Of a stretch of DNA of 14,277 bases, positions 8,135 to 14,277 are shown one piece after another. Every line of letters starts with the position of its first letter. Position 1 is the stretch's first letter. The position numbers and the translations under genes are program-made. Below the pieces are notes generated by a model, which saw only the letters and a program-made list of their open reading frames with translations, was not told the DNA's origin and ran no database searches. The stretch is from Pavlovales sp. CCMP2436 (Eukaryota > Haptophyta > Pavlovophyceae > Pavlovales), in assembly GCA_026770615.1 (NCBI GenBank), contig MU631307.1:203873-218149 (forward strand), given 5' to 3'.

Positions 8135-8689
8135 TCAGTAACTAGCCTTGGAGCACATCGTGGCGGCGACGAGGACGTAGACGACCGTGTAGGCCTCCTT
8201 CACCTCGGGCGTGAACTGATCGCCAAGGCCGAGGCCGAGCGTGGTGAGCAGCGCCTGGCCGATCCAGTTGTAGTGCTCAGGCAAGACGCCATACGGCACG
8301 TGGGCTTTTCCAAGTTTCTCGAGGATCGGCACGAGGGCGGGCAAGTCGCCGAGCATCCCAAAGGCCGTGTCGATGGTGCGGATGACCTTGGACGCGTGCA
8401 GCTTGAACTCGGGGTGCTCGAGGTAGTTCTCGCTCTTGTTGAACTTCTTGAAGAGCGCCATGGCGCCCGGCTGCTGCTCGAAGAGCGTCTTGAAGAAGAG
8501 GACGCCCGCCACGTCCAGACCGACGCCGCGGACCACATGCTCGGACCACGTGGTGGTGACCAACTGCGCTTGCCTGGCGGTTGGCAGCACGGGTCCGGCG
8601 GGTTTGCTCGGCTTGATCATGTAGTAGGCGGCCACCCCGGCGACCACGCCGCCCACCACGAGCCCGGCGAGGAGGTGCGAGTTGTCCAT
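8135..8689 (-). CDS. Membrane-anchored globin, neuroglobin/globin-X-like
   Basis: An intronless 184-aa haem globin. Residues 6-25 (LLAGLVVGGVVAGVAAYYMI) form one hydrophobic membrane segment followed by KPSKP, so a short N-terminal anchor is likely. Residues 40-180 follow the globin fold: W48 in helix A, the CD-corner Phe in LFKKF (80-83), the E-helix segment PEFKLHASKVIRTIDTAF with H98 at the distal E7 position, and LGKAHVPYGV with H130 as the proximal F8 ligand. YNWIGQALL and FTPEVKEAYTVVY match helices G and H. The spacing aligns gap-free with vertebrate neuroglobin across E to F. Both haem ligands are present, so it should bind haem. Oxygen or NO chemistry, or a redox role at a membrane, is inference; the membrane is not identifiable. 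ATG 8689 is the first Met and is needed for the anchor. Confidence 0.9.
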   Translation of the reverse strand: MDNSHLLAGLVVGGVVAGVAAYYMIKPSKPAGPVLPTARQAQLVTTTWSEHVVRGVGLDVAGVLFFKTLFEQQPGAMALFKKFNKSENYLEHPEFKLHASKVIRTIDTAFGMLGDLPALVPILEKLGKAHVPYGVLPEHYNWIGQALLTTLGLGLGDQFTPEVKEAYTVVYVLVAATMCSKASY

Positions 8690-8994
8690 CCTCTCTTGCG
8701 CCTGCGGGACTGATCGGGCTCAACGCACGCGGCGAAAGTATGGCGCGGAGCGACAAACTCAATCGTCCCTGGACGATGGGGTTACTAACTAACGTAAACG
8801 GGATATAACAAAACGACAGGTTAAAATCCGCGTGGATCGGAAAGAGTACTCTTGATCCTACTCAACGCTTGAAGTCGACTAAGAAGACTAAACGACAGGT
8901 TACAATCCGCGTGGATCGGATACTGTACTACTCTTGATCCGACTCCGATTTTCTCAACGCTTGAACCGGTCAACGAATAACGGACCAACGGAAG
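8690..8994. other. Globin upstream region with a diverged direct repeat
   Basis: This holds the globin promoter (minus strand). A direct repeat covers 8811-8873 and 8890-8964: both copies begin aaacgacaggtta, share aatccgcgtggatcgga and end tcaacgcttgaa; the second copy has small insertions. A gtta-ctaactaac motif lies at 8781. Nothing coding is visible. Confidence 0.6.
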
Positions 8995-9413
8995 GGGTCG
9001 AAATCCGAATTAGTGGCGCGATTCCGCACTGGGGAGGGGGACAAGTTGTGGGCGGGACGAAGTAGTAGACATTCTTCGCCCCTGGGCGCTAAGAACCAAT
9101 AACTGTTGTCAAATAGAGCCCTTCTCGACGGTCGTAGCCCACCTCGTGTGCCTCTCGAGTGCATCTGGGGTCAACAACATGCTAAAGGTGAATAACATTT
9201 CCGATTCTCAGCGCTCGGAAGCGATAAGAAAGTCATGGTTCCCGATGGGGCACAGAGGAGTAGATGCAGATTCGTGAATGGGGCGGCGCCCTATTCATGG
9301 ATCTGCATCTACCTCCCCTGTGCCCAACCCGGTTCGTGAGTTATTCCGAAGGATTTTCACCGGATTTTTTCACAATTTCCCCCCGGACTGGCCACTAATT
9401 CGGATTTCGACCC
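8995..9413 (+). mobile_element. Element C: complete 419-bp hairpin element, type copy
   Basis: The ends are a perfect 23-bp inverted repeat starting gggtcgaaatccgaattagt (8995) and ending actaattcggatttcgaccc (9413). GAAG directly flanks both sides (8991-8994, 9414-9417), a 4-bp target-site duplication. A central hairpin spans about 9248-9325. No frame encodes a transposase, so it is a non-autonomous DNA transposon. A 4-bp duplication would suit Sola- or Academ-like families, but that is only a suggestion. Confidence 0.88.
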
Positions 9414-9816
9414 GAAGGCCGCATCATCAATACCATTGAATCCCGGATATCCTCATGACGTCCCGTGCATAGCGATATGTGACAATATTAGGTGTCCGCT
9501 CGGGCTGGTACGTCGACTACAGCGTGCCGAACCCATCCCACGAGGATAATTTCAATATGGAATAGGCTCAGGATTAGGATATACACAATATTTTTTTAAG
9601 GCTTACGTACGGTGAGCGTAGGGCAGCGGACTCCCCAATTATCGCTGCCCACCCCAGGCACACGAGACATGCCGCTGTAGTTTCAGAACCTGTGCACTGG
9701 TGTGCCTCGTGTCAAAAACTACATCGTAACTAACAAGGCCATCTTTTAAAAGTGAGCTTTCTTGACACCTCATAGCTCCGCCCCGTGTTGCACGTGGCGG
9801 CAACCGAATCCAGGCG
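9414..9816 (+). promoter_or_regulatory. GRP170 upstream region with an ERSE-like box
   Basis: The 400 bp precede the GRP170 ATG. CCAAT-N9-CCACC (9635-9653) differs by one base from the animal ER-stress element CCAAT-N9-CCACG, about 165 bp upstream of the start. No TATA box is obvious near the gene. Chance occurrence is possible and this element is not known to work in algae. The motif gtaactaac recurs at 9726. Confidence 0.35.
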
Positions 9817-12800
9817 ATGCGTGCCGCTCTGCTGCTCGCGCTATGCGCGTGCGCTGGGCGCGCGGGCGCGGTGGTGGTGGGCATCGACTTTGGCGCCCGC
9901 TTCCTCAAGGTCGCCGCCATCAAACCCGGCTCTGGCATCGAGATGGTATTCAACGAGGCGAGCAAGCGCAGCTCGTCGGCGGCCGTCGCCTTTAACATGG
10001 AGGATGAGCGCGTGCTCGGCGACGACGCGTACAACCTCGCGCCGCGGCTGCCGAAGCGCACGTTCACGTACGTGAAGAACATGCTCGGCAAGGGGCACGC
10101 CTCGCCAGCCGTCAAGGCGCTCCTCAAGCTTGGTATAAAATTTTTATTCATCTGATCATCGCTCACTCCCCCCACTTCCACCCACCCACTTCCCCATTTT
10201 CCACTCCAACCATCACCCACCCACTCCCTCAGTGGTCTCCATCCAATCCATTCAATTCCTCCCCCCCACCGGAAGGCTACCCCTACGCCTTCGAGCTCAA
10301 CAAGACGACCTCGACGCTCGCCGTGCGGCAGGACGCCGACACGACCTATTTGGTCGAGGAGCTCGCGGCGTTCATCCTCTCGTACGCCAAGAAGATCTCG
10401 GAGGACCACGTCGGTGCGGTCGTGCGCGACTGCGTGATAACCGTCCCTCCCTTCTGGAAGGCGTCCGAGCGGCTTGCGCTGATGCGCGCAGCTGAGATCG
10501 CGGGCCTCAACGTGCTTTCCCTGCTGCATGAGAGCACCGCGGTGGCCTTCAAGTACGGCTTCGACAAGGAAGCGCTCTTCGCCGAGAAGCCTCTCAACGT
10601 TGTGTTCTACGACGTGGGTGCGGCCTCCTACAAGGTGAAAAAAATAGAATAAAATGATTTCTGGTAAGGACGTCTGTCCCCGGAAGACGGTATCCCCGTC
10701 TCCCAATGGTGCAGCAACAACACGCTGTTGGCCTAGGACCATTCCCGAGCACACGGATTGCGGCATCATCCCCTTGTCGTCGTCTGAAATTGCCCCCCCC
10801 CCTCCCCCCCCCTAGGTATCCGTCGTCGAGTTTGCGTCAACGGCCAACAAGAAGAACAAGACCACCGGTGCGCTGCCCCATAATCACCTGCTAAAATTCG
10901 CCTAAGCTTAAAATTGCGTTACGTTCTGCTTTGCCTTGCCCTCTGCCCACGGATACAGTATCGATCACATGCCTGGCTCGCTACTCCCGCCCCAGCCCTG
11001 CATTTTTTGTTTAGTTTATAAGTATTTATACATGTTTATCTCTTGTTTCCTTACGCACACACACACACGCACGTACACACACACACACATACGCACACCG
11101 GACTGCTACTAACAGGGCTACGAATCCCTCCCCAAAAGAAAGAATGAAAAGGAAAGGATTTCTGATTAGGAAGCCTGTCCCCGAAAGACAGTCTCCCGGA
11201 CGTGAATCCAGGACCACTCTCCGAGCACACAAATACCGCCCCAGCCCTGAATCCCCCCCCCCCCCCGCGTAACTCCAACCAGGTTCGCTGACGGTTAAGG
11301 GCGTTGCGTGGGACGAGGACCTCGGCGGCGTGCACTTCGACGCGTGCGTGGCGGACTACCTCGTGGACTCGTTCGTCAAGGCGCACCCGAAGCAGGGCAA
11401 GACGCTGCGCAGCTCGGAGCGGGGAATGGCCAAGATCCGCAAAGAGGCGGAGCGCATCAAGGAAACTCTCAGGTGTGTAAATTTGATGGGTGGGGGTGGG
11501 GGGGAGTCAAAAATATAGATATTTATAGACTAGATCTCTAGATTTATCAATATAATATTTACTCTCTTTTCAGCTTCCTCATCAGCGCATTAAGGAGACG
11601 CTCAGGTGAGTGAAGTTGGCAATATATTATGTAATTTAATCATGTTTGGACGACGGGGCTGTACCCATCGGGCTGGGTGAGGGCGATGCATTATATTTTA
11701 CAGTTTGTATTGGGGGGGAGGGGGGTCCTACGGGCGTTGTAATAGGTTTGCGAGTTCTGGCCGCGCGGGGCTGTACTACGGAGCTGGGTGAGGGCGATGT
11801 ATGGAACACTAAGAGCGATGCGTGAGGGTGGGGCGGAGAATGGTGATGCCAGTCGCTGGCTGGCGGCTCGATCGCGCCTCTGCTGTTGGCCCTCTGCTGG
11901 AGCCAGGTCTCGGTTGCTGCGGAAATAAAACCGTACTGTTTAAAAAAGATTTTACAGGTTACAGTTACTTGGAATAAAAAATCGTATCGATGAATCCTTT
12001 GCCGGCAAAAGATTCCCCAAGAGGAGGGTCCTGGCTCCAGCAGCTGGCGAGCGGCCACGATGCGGATACGTGTGTGTAAATGTCTAGAAGTATGTCCGTC
12101 CCCCTTTCAGGTCTCCACCGGACCCGAGCGTTGAGAAAACACTCGGATCAAGGGACCTTTGCAGAGCACACTGATACCGTCCCTTATTTTTTGGGCGAGC
12201 GGCCACGCGAGTATGAATTTGCGAAAAGTGGCCATAGTTAAGAAAGAAAGAAAAAGTGGCCACACAGCTTTAGTGGCCGGCCACTTATTGCAATCTCATA
12301 ATTGCGTTAGAGCGGAGCGGATCCCGCTGCCTGCTACTAGACAAAAAATAATAAATATCCGTGTAAGACTACTAATTCCTCTGCGGAAATATCAGATTCG
12401 GACGAACGGCTCAAAAGCCGAGCGAAGTCGAGGCCCAAAACTCCTCCAGGCTAACGCAGGGCACTGAATGAATGACCCATCTGTTTCAGAAAAGCATCGG
12501 TTAGCAATGCTCGCTGAAATTGCTCTCTGCCCTTATATTGCGACTGCTCGAGCCAGGTCCCTGTTCTTGGTTCATCCCTCGCTGGCGAGGGATTAAGCAG
12601 CTCAATTTATTATTACGAATAACTGTTAACTGGTTTTTAGTTTCAAGTCCCTAACAACCGAGACCTGGCTCCAGCAGGAGGACCAGGCGACACCATAGTT
12701 TTATCGTCGTATATCATGTTTTTTTTTCACACGCCCCCCCCCTTTCCCCCCCGCAGCGCCAACACTGAGATCCCTGTCGCAATCGAGGCTCTTCACGAGG

Positions 12801-14186
12801 AGGTGTGCCGCTTTTCTTCTCATTTTTAAGGTGGGGGGTGGAAGGGGGGGGGGGTCAAATCTGAATTTATTCGTCGCTTTAGTTTTTTTGAATTAAATTC
12901 TGTTTACAAAATAGTCAGCTACCCATGCTCCAATGCCTCATGGCCTGTTTGCGCCCACCCTCCAAATCGCAATTACATCAACACCTAAAACCTAAAATCT
13001 AAATCTTTTTTTTTTTTTTTTTTTTTTAACTAAAAAACATCAGCTTAAAAGAATTAAAAACTAAAAATTAAAAATATAAATGCAGGTCGATTTTAGGATG
13101 ATCATGAAGCGCGTCGAATTCGAGCAGAGATGCGACACGCTCTGGTCGCGTTTTAAGGCACCGCTCGACTTGGCGCTCAAGCAGGTATATCCCCCCCACC
13201 CCCCAACCACCAACACCACCACACACACACACCCACCCACCCACCCACCCCACCCTCCTGGGTTTTAGGTTTAGGTTTAGGTTTTTAAATATCCGTCCTC
13301 CCCTCACATATCAATCATAACTAATCATGAATTCATTATATCCCGGACTGCAGGCTGGCCTTGAGCCGAGCCCTCACAATTGGACAATTTATTTTTTATT
13401 TTTTAATGATGCTGATGATGATGATGATGATGATCACTACACTTATCAAATCGAATTATGTTCCCTCCTCCCCCTCGCATATCAATCATAACTAATCATT
13501 GCAGGCTGGCCTGGAGCCCTCACAGGTTGACAAGAGCGTACTTTTTCTCTTAAAAGAAAAAAGAAAAAAAGTGATCGTTATTAAATATAGACTGCGCTCC
13601 CGGTGTAAGAAATGGCATCATAACATAAATCATAACATAACATCTCACGAAATAATTGTAGGCTGGCCGTGAGCCCTCACAGGTAGACATTTTTTTTTAA
13701 TGATGATGATGATGATGATCATCATCATTATCATCATCACGACGACGACTTATCAAATCGAATTATGTTCCCTCCTCCCCTTCACATATCAATCATAACT
13801 AATCATTGCAGGCTGGCCTCGAGCCCTCGCAGGTGGACAAGGTCGAGATCGTCGGCGGGGCAACTCGCATCCCGCGGATCAAGCAGATCGCCCTAGACTA
13901 CTTCGGGCGTGCGCAGGTAATTGACGAAGTTGGCGCCTTTTCTCGCTTGTTTACATCTCGCATTTCTCTTTGTGTGAGTGTGTGTGTGTGTGTGTGTGTT
14001 TTATTCGTTGCACTCGTTATTTTCTTTTTTTGACCGTGCAGGCAACGAATTTCAATATTTAATTGCAAGAAACCGTCCACCCTGATCACACCTCGATACA
14101 ACCCCATTACAACTTCTAAAAACTGAAGCTCGATATGTCGCTTAACGGCGACGATTTTTTTGCACTTGGCGCGGCGCTGTATGCGG

Positions 14187-14220
<34 letters not shown>

Positions 14221-14246
14221 CGGAATCACAGATCGCTATCCGCACG

Positions 14247-14277
<31 letters not shown>
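9817..14277 (+). CDS. HYOU1: ER-lumenal Hsp70 of GRP170/HYOU1/LHS1 type, 5' eight exons
   Basis: GRP170 proteins are large ER Hsp70s that act as chaperone and nucleotide-exchange factor for BiP. Exons: 9817-10132, 10276-10634, 10816-10867, 11283-11472, 12757-12802, 13086-13184, 13812-13916 and 14129 to the edge; phases match and give 389 codons before exon 8. Residues 1-18 (MRAALLLALCACAGRAGA) are a signal peptide. VVGIDFGARFLKVA is the first phosphate loop in its GRP170 form, followed by a GRP170-like IEMVFNEASKR. Further motifs are VITVPPFWKASER, HESTAVAFKYG, FYDVGAASYK (second phosphate loop, degenerate as in GRP170), VEIVGGATRIPR (adenosine motif) and ALGAALYAAN. NKT sequons lie near residue 114 and in exon 3. 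The substrate-binding and C-terminal domains lie beyond the window. No KDEL can be checked. In exon 8, runs of T interrupt conserved codons. Family assignment is strong; exon 8 is the least sure. Confidence 0.9.
10698..10787 (+). mobile_element. Introner-like repeat in GRP170 intron 2
   Basis: Gap-free partner of 2413-2502 in RPN10, in the same orientation relative to transcription. Here it fills about half of the 181-nt intron (10635-10815); the rest is a short A-rich donor side and a C-tract before the acceptor CCTAG. Upstream similarity to intron 3 extends the family unit to about 10661. Confidence 0.75.
11157..11240 (+). mobile_element. Diverged introner-like repeat in GRP170 intron 3
   Basis: ggatttctgattagg, cctgtccccgaaagac, agtctcccgg, ccaggaccactctccgagca and aataccg follow the order of intron 2 (gatttctggtaagg, tctgtccccggaagac, gtctccc, taggaccattcccgagca), but the middle caacaacac block is lost. 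The rest of the intron carries CA repeats (11056-11090) and a poly-C tract before the acceptor at 11282. Confidence 0.6.
11894..12043. mobile_element. 150-bp MITE-like element I in GRP170 intron 4
   Basis: Perfect 14-bp terminal inverted repeats: CTGCTGGAGCCAGG (11894-11907) and CCTGGCTCCAGCAG (12030-12043). The interior is AT-rich and non-coding. No clear target-site duplication is visible. Confidence 0.7.
12544..12677. mobile_element. 134-bp MITE-like element II in GRP170 intron 4
   Basis: The ends are CTGCTCGAGCCAGG (12544-12557) and CCTGGCTCCAGCAG (12664-12677), the same terminal repeat as element I with one change. The right-end region also carries caaccgagacctgg, the complement of the left-end region of element I over 22 bp or more, so the two are members of one family. 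Confidence 0.7.
12803..13085 (+). other. GRP170 intron 5, poly-T and AT-rich
   Basis: Donor GAG|GTGTGC; acceptor ATGCAG|GTC. It contains a poly-G tract (about 12830-12855), (CCTAAAA)-type repeats (12983-13000) and a T-run of about 21 nt (13007-13027). The CCTAAAA strings are the reverse complement of the TTTAGG repeats in the next intron, so the two telomere-like tracts face each other across exon 6. Confidence 0.75.
13185..13811 (+). repeat. GRP170 intron 6: echoed acceptor array
   Basis: Donor CAG|GTATAT; true acceptor TTGCAG|GCTGGC at 13811. Three earlier sites repeat the acceptor plus the start of exon 7: 13354-13387, 13504-13536 and 13662-13689. Two of the echoes and the true site are preceded by atcaatcataactaatcat, whose ctaat looks like a branch-point sequence. 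(ATG)n/(CAT)n tracts lie at 13405-13433 and 13699-13750, and TTTAGG repeats at 13263-13285. Confidence 0.85.
13917..14128 (+). other. GRP170 intron 7, GT-repeat
   Basis: Donor CAG|GTAATT; proposed acceptor CTGAAG|CTC at 14128. It holds a (GT)n run (13974-13999). A stronger-looking acceptor (GTGCAG, 14041) leads at once into a stop and lacks Hsp70 similarity, so the 14128 site, which gives GRAQ-LDMSLNGDD, is preferred. Confidence 0.6.

Larger units (their letters stand above)
11473..12756 (+). other. Large (1284 nt) GRP170 intron 4 with nested repeats
   Basis: Donor CTCAG|GTGTGT; acceptor CCGCAG|CG. It is several times longer than the other introns and holds an echo of the exon 4 end (11586-11605), a roughly 40-bp direct repeat (about 11650-11690 and 11766-11806, shared core gctgggtgagggcgatg), two inverted-repeat elements (11894-12043, 12544-12677) and a weak introner-like segment near 12091-12184. 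Joining across it restores KETLS-ANTEIP, matching HYOU1 TVLS-ANADH. Confidence 0.8.

Noticed and set aside
9639..10769. Minus-strand open frame of 376 codons
   Set aside because: It lies antisense to GRP170 exons 1-2 and runs through their intron; its composition is the complement of GC-rich codons and no family motif is visible.
14041..14065. GTGCAG at 14041 as the acceptor of GRP170 exon 8
   Set aside because: It gives ATNFNI then a stop and no Hsp70 similarity; the 14128 acceptor gives the conserved segment in phase.
1..14277. tRNA, rRNA or other structured RNA genes
   Set aside because: No cloverleaf-compatible T-loop/anticodon set or rRNA core was seen by eye; the GGTTCGTGAG strings belong to the hairpin elements. 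A covariance-model scan would be decisive.

Overview
This window is eukaryotic nuclear DNA. Its genes are GC-rich and split by short spliceosomal introns (GT-AG, with one GC-AG) that are full of CA, GT, poly-C and poly-T simple repeats. The spacers between genes are AT-richer and full of small inverted-repeat elements. There is no bacterial organisation. A GC-rich unicellular alga (haptophyte, pelagophyte or dinoflagellate type) fits the intron style, the GC donor and the introner-like repeats, but this is inference and no gene here fixes the lineage.

Four protein genes can be supported. (1) Minus strand, 1306 to about 546: the N-terminal domain and linker of the TFIIA large subunit. The exon ends at a likely splice donor and the C-terminal beta-barrel is not in the window. 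(2) Plus strand, 1724-3559: the 26S proteasome ubiquitin receptor RPN10/PSMD4, five exons, 396 aa, with a VWA domain, a poly-Gly insert and three UIMs. It is divergent from TFIIA across a 417-bp shared upstream region. (3) Minus strand, 8689-8135: an intronless 184-aa globin with an N-terminal membrane anchor and both haem histidines. (4) Plus strand, 9817 to the right edge: an ER-lumenal Hsp70 of the GRP170/HYOU1/LHS1 type, eight exons seen, 3' end missing.

The 3560-8134 block and the spacers on either side of the globin gene hold no intact gene that I recognise. They hold a family of about 420-430 bp non-autonomous elements (B 7227-7660, C 8995-9413, truncated A 5827-6154, fragment D 4517-4601). 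The complete copies have matching terminal inverted repeats, 4-bp target-site duplications and a long central hairpin. There is also a decayed coding-like stretch on the minus strand near 4430-5060 and a possible larger element at 6245-7168.

The introns are the most unusual part. A repeat of about 90 bp with 80 of 90 bases identical sits in one intron of RPN10 and one intron of GRP170, with weaker relatives in two further GRP170 introns: an introner-like family. Several introns also carry decayed echoes of the neighbouring exon edge with its splice site. The clearest are three echoes of the start of GRP170 exon 7; two of them form 21-nt, frame-neutral potential mini-exons. At the right edge, runs of T replace conserved Hsp70 codons without changing the reading frame, which looks like a sequence-quality artefact at a contig end.

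RPN10 (ubiquitin reception at the proteasome) and GRP170 (ER chaperone and nucleotide exchange) both serve proteostasis, but they are 6 kb apart and nothing in the sequence shows co-regulation.
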